Shown one piece after another: positions 34,695 to 43,124 of a stretch of DNA of 45,011 nt. The notes beneath the pieces were generated by a model. The model was not told the DNA's origin, searched no databases, and worked only from the letters and a program-made list of their open reading frames with translations. The number at the start of each line of letters is the position of its first letter. The stretch's first letter is position 1. Origin of the DNA: Gemmatimonadota bacterium (GTDB lineage Bacteria; Gemmatimonadota; Gemmatimonadetes; Gemmatimonadales; GWC2-71-9); assembly GCA_022566515.1 (NCBI GenBank), contig JADFIT010000008.1, positions 1-45,011 of the forward strand, read 5' to 3'. Made by a program: the position numbers and the translations under genes.

Positions 34695-36265
34695 GCACTG
34701 AGTCGAACGGGATGGCGGGCCGGAGTAGTACGCGGCCCGCCATCGTCGTTTTTGTCACCGCAGCCCTTGCAGTTGGGTTGGTAGCGGTGGTTTTCTCCCG
34801 TGGAGCGCGTGAGCCGGTGCGGGGACCCATCGCCTTGCCCAATCCCGATGCTGCTGCCCCGGTCGAATCGATCGCCGGAGGCGTCAGGTACGTATCCACG
34901 ATGGCGGCGCCGGAGTATCTCGTGGTCGATACTGTTCGGCCGGTGCGTGAGCCGGTGCGCCTCCTGTTCCTTCAGGGACAGGTTGCCCAGCCGACCCCCG
35001 ATGGCGGCGTGGTGACGACGGAAGCCGGCGGCGTGCTGTATGTCGATACCAAGCTGCGAATCCATCGCATTCCGATACATGTAGAGGGGCGCGAGATCGT
35101 GAGCGTGGCACCGGCCCCGGACAATGGACTTTGGGCCGTTTCCGGTGAAGGCGAACTGCTCAGGCTCAACGGGCAGGGAGAGATGATCGGCAATACGCGA
35201 CAGACGACATTCGTCTTCTCGTACGTCGCCAGTGACCCGCGTGGCACGGCCTATCTCTTTCGTTCCCCGACGCAACCGGCGTTCCGTCCGGTGTTTGGAT
35301 CAACGCCGCTCCTTCTGCGGATGGATGAGCAAGGTGAAGTGGACGCAGTAGTGGGCAACGGGGTCGTCCCAGCCGACTTCATGCTGGCGCACCTGGCCAG
35401 CTCGGGACGCGTGGCCATTGCCGATTCCGTCATTTTCTTCGCCCCGTTCATCCGGGACGAAGTGATCGCCCTGACAACAGACGGGGACACACTGTGGGTT
35501 GCCAAGCGTGGTCTGCCGCAGGCCGTGAAAGAGGCTCGGTTTGAGGTTGTGGACATGCAGCCCATGGTAGACTATGCGCCGGTCAATACGGGCATCGCTC
35601 TCGGACCCGACGGGCGCTTGTACGTGTTGTCGGTTCCCGGCTTCTCTACCGCAACGAGTCGGATCGACGTCTTCGATACGGAGAACGGAGATTTGTTGCG
35701 CTCCGGGATTGTAGACGCGCCCCTGCCGACACTCGCCGCCGACAAGGATGGGCGAGTCTATCTACTGAACGAACTTGAACTGCTGACCGGTGTGCCGCCT
35801 CGCGAGCGGGCCCTGTTCAGCCCGTTCGACCTCGAGTTGCTCAACGGCGGGCGCGTGACGTCGGCTGATGTCGAAGGGAAGGTTGTGTTGATCAACTTCT
35901 GGGCCAGCTGGTGCGCGCCATGCCGCGAAGAAATGCCGTCGCTGGACACGCTACGCCAAAGTATCAGCCACGAAGATTTCGTTTTTCTAACGTTCAACGA
36001 AGACGTTAGGCTGAGCCCGGCGAAGAAATTCCTCGAGCAGTTCGGCTCGGACTTTCCGGTGGCTCTGGGGCATGGTGACTTGAGACGGCAATACCACTAC
36101 GTGGGGTTGCCGTTTACCGTGCTGCTGGACCGTCAAGGGAGAGTGGTCAGCCGATGGATCGGCTATGCCGGTGCGGAGCAACTCCAGGGCATCCGCTCGA
36201 TCGTCACCGCTGAACTCAACAGGATAGAAAGCATGGGTCCCATGGACCATGCTGGATCTCACTAG
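34691..36265 (+). CDS. Membrane-anchored beta-propeller-like protein with C-terminal TlpA-family thioredoxin domain
   Basis: N-terminal TM; repeated GxLYVLSVPGF/GRVYLLNELELL-type segments; VVLINFWASWCAPCREEMPSLDTLRQ. GTGA overlap with the upstream gene. Confidence 0.87.
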   Translation: MSTESNGMAGRSSTRPAIVVFVTAALAVGLVAVVFSRGAREPVRGPIALPNPDAAAPVESIAGGVRYVSTMAAPEYLVVDTVRPVREPVRLLFLQGQVAQPTPDGGVVTTEAGGVLYVDTKLRIHRIPIHVEGREIVSVAPAPDNGLWAVSGEGELLRLNGQGEMIGNTRQTTFVFSYVASDPRGTAYLFRSPTQPAFRPVFGSTPLLLRMDEQGEVDAVVGNGVVPADFMLAHLASSGRVAIADSVIFFAPFIRDEVIALTTDGDTLWVAKRGLPQAVKEARFEVVDMQPMVDYAPVNTGIALGPDGRLYVLSVPGFSTATSRIDVFDTENGDLLRSGIVDAPLPTLAADKDGRVYLLNELELLTGVPPRERALFSPFDLELLNGGRVTSADVEGKVVLINFWASWCAPCREEMPSLDTLRQSISHEDFVFLTFNEDVRLSPAKKFLEQFGSDFPVALGHGDLRRQYHYVGLPFTVLLDRQGRVVSRWIGYAGAEQLQGIRSIVTAELNRIESMGPMDHAGSH

Positions 36266-36378
36266 CGAACAACTGATCATCTTCTCTGCCAGGTCAGTTG
36301 CGTTCGGCCACCCCCGGGCAGCGTGGCGCCGCCGGGGGGCGATTCTTCCCAAAACGATGAGCATTCAGCCCGAGCGGG

Positions 36379-37506
36379 CTACTTGACGACCCGCGTTTCC
36401 GGTTTGAAGACGCCCCAAGCGAACCAGAAGTGGTTGCCGTGGACGATCGGAATCAACTGCTTGCCGGTAAGCGGTCCGTCGATCGCGTGACCGAGGATGT
36501 TCCACGTGGATTCGGTCTCGCGATCGGTGAATCGCCCGTCGCCGTCGGGCGTGAACCGAAGCGTCCGCCCCTCCAGGCGGCGGTCGAAGACGCCGGTGGA
36601 TCCGACGTCGCGCCCCTTGGCGATGGTGGAATTGTCCACGGCACTGGCCGTGCCGGGCGCCCAGAACACCACCAGCGGTGTCTCACCCACCTGCTCTGTG
36701 ATGACGCGCTTCTTCCTCAACTTGGAAAACGCGAACGCGACGCTCTCTCCGTCGATTTCCACTGCGGCAACCCGTTCCATCGCCGGCAGGCGACCGTCGC
36801 GCCGGCCGGAGAAGAACTGAGGCCAGGGACCCCGACCCCGGTCGTAGAACTCGTAGGGATTCCTGCCGTAGTTGCGTTGGAATCCGGTGTCCCGCGACAG
36901 CACCTTGCCGTTGGGGTAGCTCTCCTTGAACGTGCTCCAGCTGATGAGGGGGGAGGGAACGAACGTCAGCCTCCGGCCGGCGTACTCTCCGACGATTCCC
37001 TCACCTATGGCTTGCTGCCACCACGTTTCCGTCTGGCGATCGTACATGATGAGATCGGAGTGGCGTAATCTCCCGGTGGTTCCGAAGTCGAGCAGCAGCC
37101 CGTCAAATCGACGGTCGAACGATATAGCCGTATTGCAGAGCGGACAGTAGGTCACTGTAACGGGCGTTTGACCTACCACATCGTTCACGATCTCGTGCTG
37201 TATGAGAATCTGGAGTGGGTACGCCTTGGCGACGCCATCGAGCGCTACCAGGACGACAGGCTCGCGGTCTTCGAGCCACCGGTCCGCATCCTGCACGCCG
37301 ACGAACTTTGGACGGTCGATGGCCGGGATGCCGTCCTTGGGCGGTCCGCCGGACACGATTTCGTCAAACGATACGGTCTGCTTGCCGAAGTCGGTCTTGA
37401 ATTCCCGTCGGTCGGCGCGCGATTGGGCGAAAAGCTGCCCGCCAACCGTCATCATCAAGAGCGCCGTCAGGGCTAGGATAGGAGCAAATCTGTAAGAGTA
37501 TTTCAT
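36379..37506 (-). CDS. DUF3179 domain-containing secreted protein
   Basis: GGPPKDGIPAIDRPKFVGVQDADRWLEDREPVVLVALDGVAKAYPLQILIQHEIVNDVVGQTPVTVTYCPLCNTAISFDR. Confidence 0.92.
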   Translation of the reverse strand: MKYSYRFAPILALTALLMMTVGGQLFAQSRADRREFKTDFGKQTVSFDEIVSGGPPKDGIPAIDRPKFVGVQDADRWLEDREPVVLVALDGVAKAYPLQILIQHEIVNDVVGQTPVTVTYCPLCNTAISFDRRFDGLLLDFGTTGRLRHSDLIMYDRQTETWWQQAIGEGIVGEYAGRRLTFVPSPLISWSTFKESYPNGKVLSRDTGFQRNYGRNPYEFYDRGRGPWPQFFSGRRDGRLPAMERVAAVEIDGESVAFAFSKLRKKRVITEQVGETPLVVFWAPGTASAVDNSTIAKGRDVGSTGVFDRRLEGRTLRFTPDGDGRFTDRETESTWNILGHAIDGPLTGKQLIPIVHGNHFWFAWGVFKPETRVVK

Positions 37507-37552
37507 AGTAACTAGCTAACGGCCCTGCCCCTCACCGAGTTCCGCTGGAAGG

Positions 37553-37963
37553 CTAGGCGGCCTGGTTCTTTCGCTTTGCGAGAAGAGCATCGATGCTGAA
37601 ATCGCCCCCGCCGCGGGTGGCGATAACCAGGAACAGGAAAGCGTACACCAGCGGCAACTCGCCACGATTTGCCCACCACCACAGCTCTCCCCGGCCCGCT
37701 ACGTGCATCCACCAATAGGTGACCGCCATCTCGCCTGATATTAGGAACGCTGCGGGGCGGTGAAAAAGGCCGAGTACCACCAAGGGAGCCACGAAGAACT
37801 CGATGATACCGGCAATGCCGAATCGGCTCGTGAGGGCGACCGTTCCGCTGGCGCCAAACCATCCGAACAGCTTCTGGGCGCCATGCGACCAGAAGGTAAG
37901 CCCCACCATGATGCGCATGGCGTTCGTGGCCAGGGGTTCGAGTTTCGAAAGGAAATCGTTCAT
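37553..37963 (-). CDS. DoxX family membrane protein
   Basis: MRIMVGLTFWSHGAQKLFGWFG; FGIAGIIEFFVAPLVVLGLFHRPAAFLISGEMAVTYWWMH. Confidence 0.9.
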   Translation of the reverse strand: MNDFLSKLEPLATNAMRIMVGLTFWSHGAQKLFGWFGASGTVALTSRFGIAGIIEFFVAPLVVLGLFHRPAAFLISGEMAVTYWWMHVAGRGELWWWANRGELPLVYAFLFLVIATRGGGDFSIDALLAKRKNQAA

Positions 37964-38071
37964 GTGAGTAGTCTCCTTGCCTCTTGGCGTTGTGCCCACT
38001 CATACGATCGGATGACCGCTGAAGTTGAACTCGTAGTGTAGTAGTGAAAAGAAGTTCGCAAGAGAGCAACT

Positions 38072-39631
38072 TTATCGGTTCGGTCTGCTCCGCGCTTGCA
38101 TGAGGGAAACACCGCTGACGAACATAAAGCCCACGCCGAACAGCAGCACCAAGCCACTCGGGGGCAAGTCGCTACGCGCGGCTCCGAGAGCACCGGCAGC
38201 TAGAAACGCGAGACCGGCCAGGAATTCAACCACGGCGGGCCCCGCCACGGGAAGACGGTACGCAGCGTTGCGCCAAGATTGGTCGCTGGCGGCGGCAATG
38301 TCGTACTTTGGAGTGCGTAGGAATGGGGTGCGTCGTCCGCTCAACCCGCGTATGACGGCCAAGGTCTGGCTCAGCGCGATGCCTGCACCAATGATCATGA
38401 TCAGCGGTACGAGGAGCAGACGTCTGCGCCAGTGGCCGCCCCGTGCCTCGGCGGTGACACCGTAGAAGTATGCGAGAGAGCCCATCGCGAACGTGAGCAA
38501 GCTTCCGTCCACGGCGAGCACCCACCGTGCGGCGAGCGACTCCGCCGTAAAACCAACTGCCAATCCCGCCAACGTCACTAGGGCCAGAAGCGGGTACGCG
38601 AAGTGAGTCAACAAGTGCCAAGCCGCTTCTCGCTTGACCGCTCGGGGAAGCTCAGCGCGCATGATGGCCGGGAGCAATTTGCGGGCGGACTGCGCTCCGC
38701 CCTGTGCCCAGCGTTGTTGCTGCTGGCGATACGCCGCGATTTCGACCGGCAGCTCTGCCGGGACGGCGACGTCATCACGATACACGAAACGCCAACCCTT
38801 AAGCTGCGCGCGATAGGAAAGGTCGAGATCTTCAGTGAGCGTATCGGCCTGCCAGCCGCCGGCGTCTATAATGGCCTGCTTGCGCCATATGCCCGCGGTC
38901 CCGTTGAAATTGAAGAAGAAGCCCTTGGCCTCCCGCACCCCGTGCTCCAAGGTGAAGTGGGCGTCGAGCTGGAGCGCCTGGGCCCTCGTGAGCAGTGAAT
39001 GGCTCTCGTTGATGTGGCTCCACCGTGCCTGGACCATTCCCACTCCGGCGCTGTCGAATTCGCCTACCACACGCAGTAGGAAATCGGCGTGTGGGACGAA
39101 ATCCGCATCAAAAATTGCAATCAATTCGCCCGACGCCCTCGACAAACCCTCCGCGAGAGCACCCGCTTTGTAACCGGTGCGCGCCTCCCGTCGGATGTGG
39201 TGTATGCGAATCCCACGGTCGGTGAGTTCCCCAACGACTCGTGCCACCAATTCGGACGTTTCATCCGTCGAATCGTCCAACACCTGGATCTCGAGGAGAT
39301 CCCGAGGATACTCGAGTGCTGCCACCGCGCGGATCGCACGCTCCGCCACGTATCGCTCGTTGTAGAGCGGCAATTGGACTGTGACGGACAGCCACCGCTG
39401 CGGCGCACCTGGCACATTGCGCTCGACGCGCCGTTTGATACGCCGGTATTCCCGCGCCAAGTACAAGCGGTGCAGACCGAACGCCGACAGCAAGATCGAC
39501 GCTCCGATATGCAGGGCAATGAGTATTAGAACAACAACCTCCTCTGTCGAGAGTTCGTCAACGTGAAGACGGCATACGTGGACTAGGTAACCGTCGCGCC
39601 GCCACAGCTCGAGCCGGCTCCTGCAGTGCAT
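38072..39631 (-). CDS. Glycosyltransferase family 2, membrane-bound (cellulose synthase-like); start uncertain
   Basis: LSVTVQLPLYNERYVAERAIRAVAALEYPRDLLEIQVLDDSTDETSELV; DADFVPHADFLLRV; LTEDLDLSYRAQLKGW; QQQRWAQG. The true start may lie inside or just after the arsS 3' end. Confidence 0.9.
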   Translation of the reverse strand: MHCRSRLELWRRDGYLVHVCRLHVDELSTEEVVVLILIALHIGASILLSAFGLHRLYLAREYRRIKRRVERNVPGAPQRWLSVTVQLPLYNERYVAERAIRAVAALEYPRDLLEIQVLDDSTDETSELVARVVGELTDRGIRIHHIRREARTGYKAGALAEGLSRASGELIAIFDADFVPHADFLLRVVGEFDSAGVGMVQARWSHINESHSLLTRAQALQLDAHFTLEHGVREAKGFFFNFNGTAGIWRKQAIIDAGGWQADTLTEDLDLSYRAQLKGWRFVYRDDVAVPAELPVEIAAYRQQQQRWAQGGAQSARKLLPAIMRAELPRAVKREAAWHLLTHFAYPLLALVTLAGLAVGFTAESLAARWVLAVDGSLLTFAMGSLAYFYGVTAEARGGHWRRRLLLVPLIMIIGAGIALSQTLAVIRGLSGRRTPFLRTPKYDIAAASDQSWRNAAYRLPVAGPAVVEFLAGLAFLAAGALGAARSDLPPSGLVLLFGVGFMFVSGVSLMQARSRPNR

Positions 39632-40632
39632 GCAAAACAGTGCGGCCCTACGACGATCTCTCTGTGGCGAATTTGGGCGATGTCGAAGTCCATGATCGAC
39701 CGCGGCCCATCGCCTGCCAGCCCCAGCTCCAGCATCTGATTGAAGTCGCAGTCGTAGAGTTGACCGTCCCAGCCAACCGACAATGTGTTGCGGCACATTA
39801 CACCCTGAGCGGCTCCGGGGTTGAACGCGTTCACCAGGCGGGTCATGTACCCCTCAAGGTTGTCACTCTCCTCGAGCCACTCGAGAAACCGGGAAATGGG
39901 CAGGTTGGTGATCGTGTACAGATTGTTGAACACGATGCCGTGACGGTGTTTGAGTTCGCGTTTCCACTCCCGTTCCAGGCTGGCTTGGTTGCCCGGCAGA
40001 AAGGCGCCCACCGGATTCATCACGAGGTTCACCACGAGGCCGCTGTCGGGCTTGCCATACCCCACCGCATTGAGGCGGTGTAGCGCCTCGATGGACTCAT
40101 CGAACACGCCCTCGCCACGCTGACTGTCGGTTTGTTTGGCGCGATAATGCGGGAGTGAGCAAATCACTTCCACCTGGTGTTCGGCGAAGAACTCCGGCAG
40201 GTCTGAGTAATTCGGCAGCAGCAGGATGGTGAGGTTGCAGCGATCCATCACATGCTTGCCGATGGCATGTGAGCGCGCGACAAGCTCGCGGAAATCGGGG
40301 TGCAGTTCGGGAGCCCCGCCGGTGATGTCGACCGTCGGAATATCGGTCGTTGCCAACACCTCGAGACACTTCTCCATCACGTCGCGGGGCATCATCTCAG
40401 TACGGTCCGGGCCGGCATCCACGTGGCAATGGCGGCAGGTCTGGTTGCACTTCTTGCCGACATTGATCTGCAAGATGTCAACGCCGGTGGCGCGAAGGGG
40501 GTAAAGGCTCGATTGGGCGAGGGCTTCCTTGAACGATCTGGCGAGCGGGACGGTGGCCAGTGTCGCTCGCTGCTCCGCGCCGGACGCAAGCGGTGCATGT
40601 TGCTTCTGAAGTGTGGGTAGGACTCGTCCCAT
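39583..40632 (-). CDS. arsS: Arsenosugar biosynthesis radical SAM protein ArsS
   Basis: CNQTCRHCHVDAGPDRTEMM radical SAM Cx3Cx2C; DITGGAPELHPDF; RCNLTILLLP; CFACTAGAGSSCGG C-terminus. Confidence 0.9.
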   Translation of the reverse strand: MGRVLPTLQKQHAPLASGAEQRATLATVPLARSFKEALAQSSLYPLRATGVDILQINVGKKCNQTCRHCHVDAGPDRTEMMPRDVMEKCLEVLATTDIPTVDITGGAPELHPDFRELVARSHAIGKHVMDRCNLTILLLPNYSDLPEFFAEHQVEVICSLPHYRAKQTDSQRGEGVFDESIEALHRLNAVGYGKPDSGLVVNLVMNPVGAFLPGNQASLEREWKRELKHRHGIVFNNLYTITNLPISRFLEWLEESDNLEGYMTRLVNAFNPGAAQGVMCRNTLSVGWDGQLYDCDFNQMLELGLAGDGPRSIMDFDIAQIRHREIVVGPHCFACTAGAGSSCGGATVT

Positions 40633-40633
40633 G

Positions 40634-40969
40634 CTACATCCCGAGCTGCTTGGCTTTGTTGCGCATCTGCACTCCGTGCACGAGCGAGGCGCCTCCACGA
40701 ATCGCGGATGCTACGTGGACGGCCTCAGTCATCTGCTCTGTATCGGCGCCGTTTTCGAGACAGGATTCCGTGTACGCGTCGATACAATAAGGGCACTGTA
40801 CGGCGTGTGCGACCCCTAGCGCGATCAACGCCTTTTCGCGCTCACTGAGGGCGCCGCCGGCGAATACGGCGGTGTACCAGGCGTTGAATTTCTGCCACAG
40901 GGGGCCGGCCTCCTCGCCAATCTCGGAAAACCGCGCTAAGTCTTTAGCGTTGTAGTAGTGGTCCATCAT
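40634..40969 (-). CDS. Carboxymuconolactone decarboxylase/AhpD-like, arsenosugar-biosynthesis-associated peroxidase-like protein
   Basis: EKALIALGVAHAVQCPYCIDAYTESCLENGADTEQMTEAVHVASAIRGGASLVHG; directly upstream of arsS. Confidence 0.88.
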   Translation of the reverse strand: MMDHYYNAKDLARFSEIGEEAGPLWQKFNAWYTAVFAGGALSEREKALIALGVAHAVQCPYCIDAYTESCLENGADTEQMTEAVHVASAIRGGASLVHGVQMRNKAKQLGM

Positions 40970-41092
40970 AGTGACTCCGATATGATCTGGTGAACGTGAT
41001 TAGTCATCGATGGGTTCCTGACGTTAGCGATGGAGACCTGAGGAAGACGGCGGCCCGGTGGCCTGCCAGCCGTCCAGATGTCAAATTGAGCT

Positions 41093-41716
41093 ATGCGAAT
41101 CAGTAAGGTATACGACGTTTTGGCGCCGATGTACGGCCGTGTGGTCCCGGTCTTATACGAGCTAGCGACGTCGCGTGCCGCGCAACGGCTGTCGGCTGGG
41201 GCTCCGGCGACGATCCTGGAGGTGGGGGTCGGGCCGGGCCACATCCTGACCGCCGTCGGCAAGCGGAACAAGTCGGCGGTATCCGTGGGGATCGACATCT
41301 CCCGGGGTATGCTCAATCAATCCAGGCGGGCGCTGAAGAAACACCACGTGGGAGCCAATCTGGTCTGTGGGGATGCCATCCAGCTTCCCTTCGCGGACGG
41401 AGCTTTCGAGGGGGTGGTGGCTTCCTTCCTGCTGGACCTCTTTCAAAAAAGGAATATCCCCGACGCTCTACGGGAAATGCTGCGGGTGCTGGCGCCAGGC
41501 GGTCGAATCGTCGTGGTGTCGCTGCAGTTTTCCAACCCGGTATTGAAGCAGGCGTGGATGCTCGCCAGCCACGTCGCTCCCGGCCTGGCGAAATGGATCC
41601 AGCCCATCGACTTCCGCGAGTTTCTGGAAGGTACGGGGCTGAGAGTGCTGCGAGATGAGCAGATCCCGGGGGCGCCAGGGACGAGGTTGTTGACGCTGGT
41701 GAAGGTGGTGGGGTGA
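41093..41716 (+). CDS. Class I SAM-dependent methyltransferase (PmtA-like)
   Basis: [55 protein letters not shown]. Confidence 0.87.
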   Translation: MRISKVYDVLAPMYGRVVPVLYELATSRAAQRLSAGAPATILEVGVGPGHILTAVGKRNKSAVSVGIDISRGMLNQSRRALKKHHVGANLVCGDAIQLPFADGAFEGVVASFLLDLFQKRNIPDALREMLRVLAPGGRIVVVSLQFSNPVLKQAWMLASHVAPGLAKWIQPIDFREFLEGTGLRVLRDEQIPGAPGTRLLTLVKVVG

Positions 41717-41753
41717 TTGGGGGGATAAGAATATCGAATATCCAATATTGAAC

Positions 41754-41806
41754 ATTGACGATTGCTGGACTCTTCAATCCCAAATCGCCAATTTGCAATC
41801 GTCAAT
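41754..41806. repeat. Long-loop perfect inverted repeat in an AT-rich intergenic segment
   Basis: ATTGACGATTGC (41754-41765) and GCAATCGTCAAT (41795-41806); surrounding sequence rich in CAATC/CAATTTG words. Confidence 0.65.
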
Positions 41807-41834
41807 CTGCAATCTCCCGTCCTTCCGTCCGATT

Positions 41835-43109
41835 TCACCGCCGCATCGCCCCCACCCACCGCTTGGGATCGCTCTTGTATCCGGGAAATACGGCCGACAG
41901 GTCAGCGGAGCCGAGGTGTCCGACCAACACCTCCCCGAAGAGGTCGCGGAAGTCGGTGGTGACGGCCAGATCCCGGCCGTCTTCCCGCTTCTCAGGCGCG
42001 AGTGTGGGCCAGCGGCCGTGCACCTTGCCGCCATTCGCGTTTCCGCCGAGTACCAACATCGCGGTTGCCCGGCCGTGGTCGGTGCCGCGGTTGCCGTTCT
42101 CCGACACAGTGCGGCCGAACTCGCTCATGGTGAGCACTACGACGTCTGCCATTCTCGGCCCCAGGTCTTGGGCGAAGGCCGCAAGCGTCCCGCCGAAATC
42201 CCTCAATCTGCCGGCTAGCTGGCCCTCGCCGGCTCCCTGGTTGACGTGTGTGTCCCAGCCTCCCACATCGGCGAACCCGATTTCCAGTCCGATCCGGGCC
42301 TTCACGAGCTGGGCTAGCTGACGCATCTGGCGTCCAAAGGTGCTGGTGGGATATCGAGCGCCGTTCTCCGGCTGAAACGCCGATGGGTTGGCCGCCTTCA
42401 ACATGCGAATCGCCTCGAAGCCCTCCTGCGCCGAGGACGCCACGAGCCCAGAGGCCGACCCGCGGTACAATTCCTCAAACGCTGATGCGACGCGATCTTG
42501 CGTGTTCGCTCGGGTCCGGATGCCGAAGGTTTGGAGATTGTCGATGGCGAGTGCGGTTGACGAGCCGCGGAGGGCGTGGGGCAATTGGGCTCCCATGGCC
42601 ACACTGCGAAACGGCGTGTCTTGGTGATCACGCGCGTGGGCCATGTACCTGTTGAGCCAGCCGTCTCGCGTCGACTTCACCCCGGGAGTGCCCGACTCCA
42701 TGTAGCCCTGGGCGTCGAAGTGACTGCGCGAAGGGTATGGCGATCCTACCGCATGGACGATGGCCAGGCTGCCATCGTGATAGTAGGGCAGCAGAGGCGC
42801 CAGGGTCGGATGAAGTCCGAAGTAACCGTCTAGGTCGAGAGCGCCACCGGGTTTTCCCGGCGGGCCGATTGCGATGCCCGGACGATCCTGGTAGTACGAG
42901 GGGTCGCCGTGGGGCACGATCATGTTGAGTCCATCCACTGCTCCCCGCTGGAACACGCATATGAGCGTCTTCCTGGCGTTCGCCGGACCGTCGGGGCGCC
43001 GCACCGCGTAGGCGGCGCGGGTGAGGAAGATGGGGTCTATACCGAGACTCACGAGTGCCAAGCCACCGGCTTTGACGAAGACCCGTCGGTCGATCGAACG
43101 ATCCGTCAT
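41835..43109 (-). CDS. DUF1501 domain-containing protein (Tat-type leader)
   Basis: MTDRSIDRRVFVKAGGLALVSLG leader; TLICVFQRGAVDGLNMIVPHGDPSYY; GGWDTHVNQG; VVLTMSEFGRTVSENGNRGTDHGRATAMLVLGG. Confidence 0.93.
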   Translation of the reverse strand: MTDRSIDRRVFVKAGGLALVSLGIDPIFLTRAAYAVRRPDGPANARKTLICVFQRGAVDGLNMIVPHGDPSYYQDRPGIAIGPPGKPGGALDLDGYFGLHPTLAPLLPYYHDGSLAIVHAVGSPYPSRSHFDAQGYMESGTPGVKSTRDGWLNRYMAHARDHQDTPFRSVAMGAQLPHALRGSSTALAIDNLQTFGIRTRANTQDRVASAFEELYRGSASGLVASSAQEGFEAIRMLKAANPSAFQPENGARYPTSTFGRQMRQLAQLVKARIGLEIGFADVGGWDTHVNQGAGEGQLAGRLRDFGGTLAAFAQDLGPRMADVVVLTMSEFGRTVSENGNRGTDHGRATAMLVLGGNANGGKVHGRWPTLAPEKREDGRDLAVTTDFRDLFGEVLVGHLGSADLSAVFPGYKSDPKRWVGAMRR

Positions 43110-43124
43110 GTTTTCCTCCGTGAG

